Origin: Enterococcus casseliflavus NBRC 100478
GTDB lineage: Bacteria; Bacillota; Bacilli; Lactobacillales; Enterococcaceae
Length of the DNA stretch: 64,000 nucleotides
NCBI RefSeq assembly: GCF_001544095.1
Contig: NZ_BCPT01000008.1
Coordinates: 1-64,000 of the forward strand
Direction: 5' to 3'
Shown: positions 54,575 through 64,000 of the stretch, piece after piece
Position numbering within the stretch: the first letter of the stretch is position 1
Layout: the number at the start of each line of letters is the position of its first letter
Program-made: the position numbers and the translations under genes
Notes under the pieces: model-generated
Told to the model about the DNA's origin: nothing
Database searches by the model: none
Seen by the model: only the letters and a program-made list of their open reading frames with translations

Positions 54575-55117
54575 ATGAAGTCAGAATTTCATTCAACCAC
54601 CATCTGTGCGGTTGAAAAAGATGGCAAGTTTGCCATGGCCGGTGACGGACAAGTAACGATGGGAGAACAGGTCGTTATGAAAGGAACCGCTCGGAAAGTC
54701 CGTCGAATATACAACGGTGAAGTGATCGTTGGCTTTGCCGGTAGTGTGGCAGATGCCTTTACCTTGGAAGAAAAATTTGAAGGAAAACTAAATGAATACA
54801 ACGGAAACTTGCAACGAGCTGCAGTAGAGTTGGCACAAGAATGGCGGACGCAGCAATCGATGCAAAAATTAGAGGCGATGCTGATCGTCATGAATGACAA
54901 GGAGATGCTCTTAGTCTCTGGGACAGGTGAGGTCATTTCGCCAGATGAAGGGATTTTAGCTATCGGTTCAGGTGGAAACTATGCCTTGGCGGCAGCCCGT
55001 GCGATGAAACGTTATGGCGGTGAACTATCTGCCAAAGAAATCGCTGAAGGTGCCTTGAATATCGCAGCAGACATTTGTGTCTTTACGAATCACAATATCA
55101 TTGTAGAAGAGTTTTAA
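54575..55117 (+). CDS. hslV: HslV (ClpQ) peptidase subunit of the HslUV protease
   Basis: This proteasome-like peptidase forms two stacked hexamers capped by HslU. The 180-residue protein has HSTTICAV near the N-terminus, with a Thr pair that supplies the catalytic nucleophile after N-terminal processing, then GDGQVTMG and [12 protein letters not shown]. The family's [13 protein letters not shown] segment is present. CAGGAGG precedes the ATG. It is 22 bp after xerC and 14 bp before hslU. Confidence 0.95.
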   Translation: MKSEFHSTTICAVEKDGKFAMAGDGQVTMGEQVVMKGTARKVRRIYNGEVIVGFAGSVADAFTLEEKFEGKLNEYNGNLQRAAVELAQEWRTQQSMQKLEAMLIVMNDKEMLLVSGTGEVISPDEGILAIGSGGNYALAAARAMKRYGGELSAKEIAEGALNIAADICVFTNHNIIVEEF

Positions 55118-55131
55118 AGAGGGATGACGAT

Positions 55132-56529
55132 ATGACAAACCAAAACAAATCACCACGAGAGATCGTGAAAGAATTAGATGAATACATCGTTGGACAAACC
55201 AATGCCAAAAAATCAGTGGCGGTTGCTTTAAGAAATCGTTACCGCCGTCTGCAATTAGATGAAAAAATGCAGCAAGATGTCACACCAAAAAATATTTTGA
55301 TGATTGGACCAACGGGCGTTGGGAAAACGGAAATTGCGCGACGGTTAGCGAAGATCGTTGATGCACCTTTTGTTAAGTTAGAAGCGACGAAATTCACGGA
55401 AGTCGGCTATGTCGGTCGAGACGTAGAATCGATGGTACGTGACCTCGTTGAAAATGCGATCCAAATCGTGAAAAAAGAACAATATAAAAACGTACGCATC
55501 CAAGCGGAGAAAAAAGCCAATCGTCGTTTAGTAAAAGTCTTAGTCCCTGGTATTAAAAAGGAACAGAAAAAGAACACCAATCCTTATGAACAAATGATGA
55601 ATATGTTCAACGCCGCACAACAACCAGAAGAACCAAAAGAAGAATTGACAGATGAGATTCGCAGCAATCGCCAAGCGATTTTCGAACAATTAGAAAAAGG
55701 CCTTTTGGATAACCGAGAAGTGACGATCCAAGTCGATGAACCGAAAAATCAAACGCCAATGATGAACAATGGCTTAGAACAAATGGGCATTGATTTGAAT
55801 GAAACATTAGGTGCATTGAAACCGCAAAAGAAAATTGAACGCACAGTAACCGTGAAAGAAGCGCGGGAATTGTTAATTCAAGAAGAATCCTCCAAACTGG
55901 TCAACGACGCGGATATTCATAGCGAAGCATTACGTTTGGCGGAATCTAGCGGCATCATTTTTCTTGATGAAATCGACAAAGTATCTTCGAAATCGCAGCA
56001 ATCAGGAGAAGTTTCTCGTGAAGGGGTGCAAAGAGATATCTTGCCGATCGTTGAAGGCTCACAAGTCAATACGAAATATGGCACGTTACAAACCGACCAT
56101 ATTCTCTTTATCGCTTCAGGCGCATTCCATCTATCGAAACCAAGTGATTTGATCCCTGAGTTGCAAGGGCGTTTCCCGATCCGCGTGGAGCTGGATGACT
56201 TGACGAAGGAAGACTTTGTTAAAATTTTAACGGAACCAAACAATGCCTTAGTCAAACAATACGTTGCCTTGTTAGGAACCGAGAATGTCAAAGTGGTCTT
56301 TACGATGGAAGCCATCGAAAAAATTGCCGAAATCGCGTATCAAGTGAATCGCGATACCGACAATATCGGAGCCCGTCGTTTGCATACGATCCTAGAGAAA
56401 CTACTTGAAGATCTATTGTTTGAAGCATCTGAGATGCAAATGGGTGAAATCACGATCACAGAAGCGTATGTGGAAGAAAAACTTGCGTCAATCGCAAAAG
56501 ATGAAGACTTAAGCCGGTATATTTTATAA
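55132..56529 (+). CDS. hslU: HslU (ClpY) ATPase subunit of the HslUV protease
   Basis: This AAA+ unfoldase feeds HslV. ATG 55132 gives 465 residues; a longer frame from 55075 would overlap hslV and lacks a ribosome site. Walker [10 protein letters not shown] is at about 59-67, Walker [10 protein letters not shown] near 282, and sensor residues lie in [12 protein letters not shown] and [12 protein letters not shown]. The intermediate domain (about 115-240) carries the usual charged stretch. The C-terminal LSRYIL tail inserts into HslV. Confidence 0.96.
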   Translation: MTNQNKSPREIVKELDEYIVGQTNAKKSVAVALRNRYRRLQLDEKMQQDVTPKNILMIGPTGVGKTEIARRLAKIVDAPFVKLEATKFTEVGYVGRDVESMVRDLVENAIQIVKKEQYKNVRIQAEKKANRRLVKVLVPGIKKEQKKNTNPYEQMMNMFNAAQQPEEPKEELTDEIRSNRQAIFEQLEKGLLDNREVTIQVDEPKNQTPMMNNGLEQMGIDLNETLGALKPQKKIERTVTVKEARELLIQEESSKLVNDADIHSEALRLAESSGIIFLDEIDKVSSKSQQSGEVSREGVQRDILPIVEGSQVNTKYGTLQTDHILFIASGAFHLSKPSDLIPELQGRFPIRVELDDLTKEDFVKILTEPNNALVKQYVALLGTENVKVVFTMEAIEKIAEIAYQVNRDTDNIGARRLHTILEKLLEDLLFEASEMQMGEITITEAYVEEKLASIAKDEDLSRYIL

Positions 56530-56542
56530 AGGGAGCGGACCA

Positions 56543-57334
56543 ATGAAAACATTATTAGAAAAGACAAGACAAATCAACGAATTATTGCAGCAAAAAAACA
56601 CCTTTAATTTAGCTTCTGATTTGCCTTACGACAAAATGGCTGTCATTTTAGGAAACATCCTAGACAGCAATGCGTATATTATTAGCGTCGACGGCAGCGT
56701 GTTAGGTTTTGTTGAGAACCATGATGTCAATAATGAGCGCATCAAAAAAATGTTTGTCGAAAAACAGTTTCCTAAAAATTATACAGATTTAGTCGATCAC
56801 CTGACTTCCACAGAAGCCAATGTGCCGATCAGTGACGATATGACGGCTTTTCCTGTGGAAGGCCGAGAGCTGTATCCCAACGGACTAACAACCATCGTAC
56901 CAATCTACGGTGCAGGAGAACGCTTAGGGACGATCATTCTTTCCAGAATCGATACATCCTTTGATGATGATGATTTGGTATTAGCGGAATATAGTGCGAC
57001 AGTTGTTGGTATGCAATTCTTGTACCAAAAATCCCGTAGTATCGAAGAAGATGTTCGCAGTACCACAGCTGTTCAAATGGCGATCAACACGCTTTCTTAT
57101 AGTGAGCTAAAAGCTGTTCAAGCTATTTTTGAGGCATTAGAAGGAGACGAAGGTCGTTTGACCGCATCAAGTATCGCTGACCGTATCGGCATCACCCGTT
57201 CGGTGATCGTGAACGCTTTGCGTAAATTAGAGTCTGCCGGTATTATTGAATCCCGCTCTTTGGGGATGAAAGGCACCTATTTAAAAGTGCTTAACAGCCG
57301 CTTTAAAGAGGAATTGACGAAACATCAATATTAG
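56543..57334 (+). CDS. codY: Global nutrient regulator CodY
   Basis: CodY senses GTP and branched-chain amino acids and represses nutrient-acquisition and other genes. The 263-residue protein has an N-terminal GAF domain (about 1-155; the RKT-like ligand loop and VPIYGAGERLGTIILSR are visible) and a C-terminal winged helix-turn-helix (LTASSIADRIGITRSVIVNALRKLE, about 205-230). AAGGGAGC precedes the ATG. It shares the operon with xerC-hslVU, as in Bacillus. Confidence 0.97.
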   Translation: MKTLLEKTRQINELLQQKNTFNLASDLPYDKMAVILGNILDSNAYIISVDGSVLGFVENHDVNNERIKKMFVEKQFPKNYTDLVDHLTSTEANVPISDDMTAFPVEGRELYPNGLTTIVPIYGAGERLGTIILSRIDTSFDDDDLVLAEYSATVVGMQFLYQKSRSIEEDVRSTTAVQMAINTLSYSELKAVQAIFEALEGDEGRLTASSIADRIGITRSVIVNALRKLESAGIIESRSLGMKGTYLKVLNSRFKEELTKHQY

Positions 57335-57345
57335 GAGATGAGACC

Positions 57346-58221
57346 ATGACAGTTACCATCACGGCCGGTCATCTGCAAGCAAAAATTGCGGAAAAAGGGG
57401 CTGAGCTGCAAAGCTTAGTCGATACGAGCAATGACCTTGAATATATTTGGCAAGCTGATCCAAACCACTGGGGAAAGCATGCACCGATCTTATTTCCGAT
57501 CGTGGGTGCGTTAAAAGAGGACACCTATCAACATGAGGGCAAGAGTTATCATTTGCCTCGTCATGGATTTGCCAGAGACATGTTATTTACTGTCGTTGAA
57601 CAACGCACAGATTACGCTTTGTTTTTACTAGAAAGTTCGACTGAAACCAAAGCAAAGTATCCGTTTGATTTTCAGCTGTATGTCAGTTATGAATTAGGCG
57701 GTGATGGCTTAGTCGTCAAATACCAAGTGAAGAATAGCGGTCAAAAAGAACTCTATTTCTCCATTGGTGGACACCCTGCATTCAACGTCCCACTTGAAAA
57801 AGGGCTGACTTTTGAAGACTATTATCTTTCTTTTTCTCCAAAGAAATCACGGGTGAAATTGCCGTTAAAAGGCAATTATATTGATTATGAGCAACGCACA
57901 CTCGGTCAAACGAATACGGATCTACGCTTGACCCATGACATGTTTGCAAATGATGCGTTAGTTTATGAAACGAAAGGATTACATTCCTACTCGATTCGCA
58001 GTGAAAAATCGCCTCATAGTGTCACGTTAAGCTACAATAATATGCCGTATGTCGGTTTTTGGTCCACGTATCCAGTGAAATCGCCATTTCTATGTATTGA
58101 ACCATGGTGCGGCATCGCAGATACGCTAGAAGCCTCCGGTGAGCTGTCAGAAAAGCTGGGGATTCAAGCACTTCCACCTGACGAACTATTTGAAACAAAG
58201 TATTCCATTACAGTTAAATAA
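57346..58221 (+). CDS. Aldose 1-epimerase family protein (LacX-like)
   Basis: This 291-residue cytosolic sugar mutarotase-like beta-sandwich protein has ILFPIVGAL, HGFARDMLF (catalytic-type His), FSIGGHPAFNVPL (second conserved His) and FLCIEPWCGIAD (with the catalytic-type Glu). It resembles the LacX branch more than classical GalM. It lies 11 bp after codY with AGGAGATGAG upstream and may be co-transcribed. The sugar is unknown. Confidence 0.88.
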   Translation: MTVTITAGHLQAKIAEKGAELQSLVDTSNDLEYIWQADPNHWGKHAPILFPIVGALKEDTYQHEGKSYHLPRHGFARDMLFTVVEQRTDYALFLLESSTETKAKYPFDFQLYVSYELGGDGLVVKYQVKNSGQKELYFSIGGHPAFNVPLEKGLTFEDYYLSFSPKKSRVKLPLKGNYIDYEQRTLGQTNTDLRLTHDMFANDALVYETKGLHSYSIRSEKSPHSVTLSYNNMPYVGFWSTYPVKSPFLCIEPWCGIADTLEASGELSEKLGIQALPPDELFETKYSITVK

Positions 58222-58228
58222 ACGTATG

Positions 58229-58270
58229 AAAAAAGAAGCTGGGAAAAGCGCAATGACTTTTCTCAGCTTC
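58229..58270 (-). terminator. Terminator between epimerase and plsY genes (mainly minus strand)
   Basis: GAAGCTGGGAAAAG pairs with CTTTTCTCAGCTTC (58257-58270), 13 of 14. The A run at 58229-58234 gives T on the minus strand, downstream of plsY. Confidence 0.8.
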
Positions 58271-58273
58271 TGC

Positions 58274-58912
58274 TTATTTGTTCGTTTGACCCTTATTCAG
58301 TCCAAAGGGTACCCGACTTTCGGTCCCATCTTTGATGCGGGTAATGTTTTCACGATGGCGAATAAAGATAAAAATCGTTACGCCGATCGCAATGAAGGTC
58401 AGCAGCCAATTTTGCTCAGGCAAGATCGCAGGTGCGATAAAAGGCAAGACGATCGTCGATAAGGTGATCAAACACGCCGCGATCATACTGGTCAGGCTCA
58501 CCATACTTGTCACATAAAGACAGATAACGAAAATCAATGAAGAATAAATGAAAAAGAGCGGATTGTATCCTAAGAGCATCCCAGCACTTGTCGCCACTGC
58601 TTTGCCGCCTTTAAATTTGGCAAAGATCGGGAAGGTATGACCTAAGATCGCACAGACCCCAAACCAGAGCGGATTGACAGTATGGAGACCAAAGATGACT
58701 GGCAAGCTGGTCGCCAAAGTTCCTTTTAAGATATCCATCAATAAAACAACGATGCCGGCTTTTTTTCCTAAGACGCGAAATGTATTGGTCGTTCCCGTAT
58801 TGCCGCTGCCGAATTGGCGAATATCTTTTTTGAAAAACAGTTGGCCAATCCAAACACCAGAGGGGATCGAACCTAAAAGGTAAGCAACAATAAATAAAAG
58901 AATCGTATTCAT
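58274..58912 (-). CDS. plsY: Acyl-phosphate glycerol-3-phosphate acyltransferase PlsY
   Basis: PlsY transfers the acyl group of acyl-phosphate to glycerol-3-phosphate, the first step of phospholipid synthesis in Gram-positives. The start at 58912 gives 212 residues beginning [19 protein letters not shown]; a longer frame to 59068 adds polar residues without family match. Five or more spans and the three PlsY motifs are present: [25 protein letters not shown], and [21 protein letters not shown]. It may link to the DegV/FakB protein at 30877 through acyl-phosphate metabolism. Confidence 0.95.
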   Translation of the reverse strand: MNTILLFIVAYLLGSIPSGVWIGQLFFKKDIRQFGSGNTGTTNTFRVLGKKAGIVVLLMDILKGTLATSLPVIFGLHTVNPLWFGVCAILGHTFPIFAKFKGGKAVATSAGMLLGYNPLFFIYSSLIFVICLYVTSMVSLTSMIAACLITLSTIVLPFIAPAILPEQNWLLTFIAIGVTIFIFIRHRENITRIKDGTESRVPFGLNKGQTNK

Positions 58913-59108
58913 AATAACCAACTTTCTTTGCAAGGCTATGGCAATTTTAGCATGAAAACGCCTTTCCAACAATAAGAAAATCTTTCGCTGGTCAGACAAA
59001 GAAGAAAAACAGCTTTTCTCAGAGCTGTGAAACACAAACAAGCCATTTTGCGACTCTAGCTTGTGCAAACAAAGGAAAAAGGATAAGATAGTTTAGAAAA
59101 ATGTTCGC

Positions 59109-61224
<2,116 letters not shown>

Positions 61225-61235
61225 GAGGTGGTCTC

Positions 61236-63698
61236 TTGGAACACAGAAGCAATATACAAGAATTGACATTGGAAGAAGTGATGGGAGATCGCTTCGGTCG
61301 ATATTCCAAATACATTATTCAAGAACGGGCATTGCCAGATATTCGTGATGGGTTAAAACCGGTTCAGCGGCGGATTTTATTTGCCATGAACCAAGACGGC
61401 AATACGTATGACAAAGGCTTCCGCAAATCAGCAAAATCTGTCGGAAATATCATGGGGAATTTTCACCCCCATGGCGACTCGAGTATCTATGAAGCAATGG
61501 TCCGCATGAGTCAAGACTGGAAGCTACGTCAGATTTTGATTGAAATGCACGGGAACAACGGGAGTATGGATGGTGATCCGCCAGCTGCCATGCGTTATAC
61601 GGAAGCACGGCTTTCAGAATTAAGTGGTGAGCTATTAAAAGATATTGAAAAAAACACCGTCGAATTGGTTTGGAACTTTGATGATACTGAAAAAGAACCA
61701 ACTGTTCTACCAGCAAAATACCCGAATCTGTTAGTCAATGGCTCAACTGGGATCTCAGCTGGCTATGCAACAGAGATCCCTACCCACAATTTAGGGGAAA
61801 TCATCGATGGAACGATCTATTTGATCGACCATCCGCAAGCTTCTTTGGATCAGCTGATGAAGTACATTCCTGGCCCTGATTTTCCAACAGGGGGCATTTT
61901 ACAAGGGAAAGAAGAAATCAAAAAAGCGTATGAAACAGGCAAGGGCAAAGTGATTCTGCGTTCGAAAACCAAGATCGAAGACATCAAAGGCGGCAAACAG
62001 CAAATCGTCATCAATGAGATCCCATATGAGGTCAATAAAGCCAACTTAGTCAAAAAAATGGATGAGATCCGTTTGAATAAACGCATTGATGGGATTGCTG
62101 AAGTACGAGATGAAACAGATCGTACTGGACTACAGATTGTTGTCGAGCTGAAAAAAGAAGCAAATGCGCAAGGGATTTTAAATTATTTATTTAAGAATAC
62201 CGAATTGCAGATCAACTACAACTTCAACATGGTGGCTATCGACAATATGCGCCCCCAACAAGTCGGTTTGAAACGGATTTTAGAAAGCTACATCAAGCAT
62301 CGGCGTGAAGTAATCGAAAAACGCAGTCGTTTTGAACTGCAAAAAGCCCAAAAGAGACAGCATATCGTCGATGGGTTAATCAAAGCTTTATCGATTCTTG
62401 ATGAAGTGATCGCCACCATTCGCGGCAGTAAAGACAAAAAAGATGCCAAAAACAATCTGGTTGTTCAGCACGGTTTTACGGAAGAGCAAGCAGAAGCCAT
62501 TGTGAACTTACAGTTGTACCGCTTGACCAATACGGACATTACTCAATTGCAAGCAGAAGCAAAAGAACTTGCAGAAACGATTGCTGAATTGACAACGATT
62601 CTGAATGAAGAAAATGAATTGCTGAAAGTGATCAAGAAAGAACTGCGAGAGATCAAGAAAAAATATACGACGCCTCGGTTGACTGAAATCGAAGCAGAAA
62701 TTCAAGAAATCAAGATCGAAACCCAAGTCTTGGTCGCGCAAGAAGAAGTCGTCGTGACGGTCACAAGAGACGGCTATGTCAAACGCAGCAGCTTGCGTTC
62801 TTACGGTGCTTCAAAACCAGAAGAGATCGGCATGAAAGAAGGCGACTCTTTACTTTACAGTAACCAAATGAACACGTTGGATCACCTATTGTTGGTTACT
62901 AATAAAGGGAACACGATCTATCGACCGGTTCATGAATTACCTGATTTAAAATGGAAAGATTTAGGGGAACATATTTCGCAAACAGTCATGACACTGGCGC
63001 AAGATGAAATGATCATTGGGGTCTTTGCCTACAAAGAGATCGATCCATTGAAAAATTTCGTACTGATCAGTAAAAACGGTATGATCAAACAGACACGAAT
63101 GACGGAATTTGAACCTTGGCGCACCTATAAAACACGGCCGATGACGATCATGAAGCTGAAAGATGAATCAGATGAATTGGTCAACGTCTTTTTGACGGAT
63201 CAAACGGAAGAAATGGATGTATTCTTAGTCAGTCATCTTGCCTTTGGCTTACGCTACCCGCTTAATGAAGTGCCTGTTGTGGGACCAAAAGCAGCTGGGG
63301 TCAAAGCGATGAACCTTAAAGCGGATGATTATCTTATCAATGGGTTGCTCGTTTATTCAGAAGGGGATACACCGATCGTTTTGATCACCCAACGTGGCGC
63401 AGCAAAACGAATGTTGGCTCAAGAAATCAACCAATTAGGTCGGGCGAAGCGCGGATTGATGGTCTTGCGGGAATTGAAGAAAAATCCTCATCGCGTCGTC
63501 TATATGGGCAGTGGGGAAAATCAGCAACTGCTAGTGACGAATCAAAAAGGACAATCCTTTGAAGTGATCACCAATCAAATCCCGATCAATGATCGGACCT
63601 CCAACGGCTCATTTATCATGGATGAGAAAACAGGGGGACAAATCTACGAAGTGAAAACTCAAATCAGTCCTGCAATCGCAGAGGATTCTGTACTATAA
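61236..63698 (+). CDS. parC: DNA topoisomerase IV subunit A
   Basis: This is the DNA-cutting subunit of topoisomerase IV (820 residues). It starts at TTG 61236 after AGGAGGTGG. The QRDR reads HPHGDSSIYEAM; Ser82 and Glu86 correspond by spacing to the Ser80/Glu84 quinolone positions and are in the susceptible (wild-type) form. The active-site Tyr lies in AAMRYTEARLS. The C-terminal beta-pinwheel (about 495-805) has repeated GYVKR/NTIYR/GMIKQ-type blades. It is in an operon with parE and ends at a strong terminator. Confidence 0.96.
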   Translation: MEHRSNIQELTLEEVMGDRFGRYSKYIIQERALPDIRDGLKPVQRRILFAMNQDGNTYDKGFRKSAKSVGNIMGNFHPHGDSSIYEAMVRMSQDWKLRQILIEMHGNNGSMDGDPPAAMRYTEARLSELSGELLKDIEKNTVELVWNFDDTEKEPTVLPAKYPNLLVNGSTGISAGYATEIPTHNLGEIIDGTIYLIDHPQASLDQLMKYIPGPDFPTGGILQGKEEIKKAYETGKGKVILRSKTKIEDIKGGKQQIVINEIPYEVNKANLVKKMDEIRLNKRIDGIAEVRDETDRTGLQIVVELKKEANAQGILNYLFKNTELQINYNFNMVAIDNMRPQQVGLKRILESYIKHRREVIEKRSRFELQKAQKRQHIVDGLIKALSILDEVIATIRGSKDKKDAKNNLVVQHGFTEEQAEAIVNLQLYRLTNTDITQLQAEAKELAETIAELTTILNEENELLKVIKKELREIKKKYTTPRLTEIEAEIQEIKIETQVLVAQEEVVVTVTRDGYVKRSSLRSYGASKPEEIGMKEGDSLLYSNQMNTLDHLLLVTNKGNTIYRPVHELPDLKWKDLGEHISQTVMTLAQDEMIIGVFAYKEIDPLKNFVLISKNGMIKQTRMTEFEPWRTYKTRPMTIMKLKDESDELVNVFLTDQTEEMDVFLVSHLAFGLRYPLNEVPVVGPKAAGVKAMNLKADDYLINGLLVYSEGDTPIVLITQRGAAKRMLAQEINQLGRAKRGLMVLRELKKNPHRVVYMGSGENQQLLVTNQKGQSFEVITNQIPINDRTSNGSFIMDEKTGGQIYEVKTQISPAIAEDSVL

Positions 63699-63707
63699 AT
63701 TATAACA

Positions 63708-63747
63708 AAGCAACCATTCTGTACCAGTACAGAATGGTTGCTTTTTG
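63708..63747 (+). terminator. parEC terminator
   Basis: A perfect stem of about 16 bp (AAGCAACCATTCTGTAC with GTACAGAATGGTTGCTT) with a 2-nt apex and T5. Confidence 0.9.
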
Positions 63748-63886
63748 TCTTATAATTAATCTTTCACATTCGCGAAAAAGGTACTTTAATAAAAGGTTCA
63801 CATTTGATAAATACTTATAAATCAACGTTTTTAGTAAATAATATCTTAAAAAAGAATAAATTGTTAAAAATAATTCTTGAAAATGC

Positions 63887-63914
63887 TTGCAATCATTAAG
63901 GTGTGTGTTATACT
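63887..63914 (+). promoter_or_regulatory. Promoter of the last gene (probable pflB)
   Basis: TTGCAA (63887-63892), 16-bp spacer, TATACT (63909-63914). Confidence 0.65.
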
Positions 63915-63945
63915 GTTCACGTAAAGCTGTTACATTAGTGAACAG
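63913..63945 (+). promoter_or_regulatory. Inverted repeat in the leader of the last gene
   Basis: CTGTTCAC (63913-63920) and GTGAACAG (63938-63945) form an 8-bp dyad with a 17-nt centre covering the predicted transcription start. It may be an operator (for example of a redox or carbon regulator) or a leader hairpin. It does not match the Rex box closely. Confidence 0.4.
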
Positions 63946-63967
63946 AAAATTTAAGGAGGTCCATCAA

Positions 63968-64000
63968 ATGGAACAATGGAATGGATTTAAAGGAAAAACT
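63968..64000 (+). CDS. pflB: Start of probable formate acetyltransferase (pyruvate formate-lyase), cut by window end
   Basis: Only 11 codons are present (MEQWNGFKGKT), preceded by AAGGAGG at ideal spacing. This start resembles enterococcal and streptococcal PflB, which begins with a similar MExWxGFK segment. The low-GC promoter region with a dyad fits a fermentation gene under redox control. The call rests on 11 residues only. Confidence 0.45.
   Translation, partial: MEQWNGFKGKT

Noticed and set aside
61464-61496. Quinolone-resistance change in ParC
   Set aside because: The key Ser and Glu of the QRDR are both in the wild-type form.

Overview
The window looks like a chromosomal segment of a low-to-moderate GC Firmicute, most probably an Enterococcus. 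The evidence is the combination of liaFSR, sodA, an elongation-type class B PBP, codY next to xerC-hslV-hslU, a Mga/EbpR-like regulator facing a sortase-assembled pilus operon, rbgA-rnhB-dprA-topA-trmFO, and parE-parC. The species cannot be fixed from reading alone; the E. gallinarum/E. casseliflavus or E. avium groups are possible. No tRNA, rRNA, CRISPR array or prophage was seen.

Layout. 1-1903: remnants of at least three ISL3-type insertion sequences, all in the same (minus) orientation and abutting each other; the longest carries a one-base frameshift. 1904-4607: AT-rich DNA and a minus-strand LtaS-like phosphoglycerol-transferase homologue. 4608-9217: an AT-rich surface-polysaccharide cassette (two GT2 enzymes, a DUF2304 membrane protein, a GT4-type enzyme and a Wzx-like flippase). 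9279-20640: mltG, greA, liaFSR, a KtrA-type K+ channel subunit, a cysteine-free HesB-like protein, a GT2/GtrA lipid-linked-sugar pair interrupted by two minus-strand genes, sodA, csp and an LCP ligase. 21048-36382: class B PBP, a small helical protein plus Na+/H+ antiporter, an ABC-F ATPase, thyA-(unknown)-folA, hemolysin III, DegV, SGNH hydrolase-YpmS-MsrA-YozE, CtpA protease and signal peptidase I. 36512-44767: a Mga-like regulator divergent from a two-pilin operon with its class C sortase. 44768-51423: a probable structured RNA, then rbgA, rnhB, dprA, topA and trmFO. 51543-53418: an NfeD/flotillin unit with its own promoter and terminators. 53653-63698: xerC-hslV-hslU-codY, an aldose-epimerase-like gene, plsY, parE, parC. 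The window ends in the first codons of a probable pflB.

Much of the window concerns the cell envelope: polysaccharide synthesis and export, MltG, LCP ligase, PBP, LiaFSR envelope-stress sensing, CtpA, signal peptidase, pili and sortase, flotillin rafts and PlsY lipid synthesis. The rest is core replication, recombination and nucleotide metabolism.

The least explained items are: a roughly 220-nt structured RNA candidate upstream of rbgA; a long hairpin that buries the dprA ribosome binding site; two mutually exclusive hairpins ahead of greA; an unrecognised 248-residue protein between thyA and folA; repeated GTCTCA-type sites between the Mga-like regulator and the pilus operon; and the polysaccharide cassette bounded by a 16-bp inverted repeat. 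Start sites were adjusted wherever a Shine-Dalgarno sequence clearly favoured an internal ATG, TTG or GTG.
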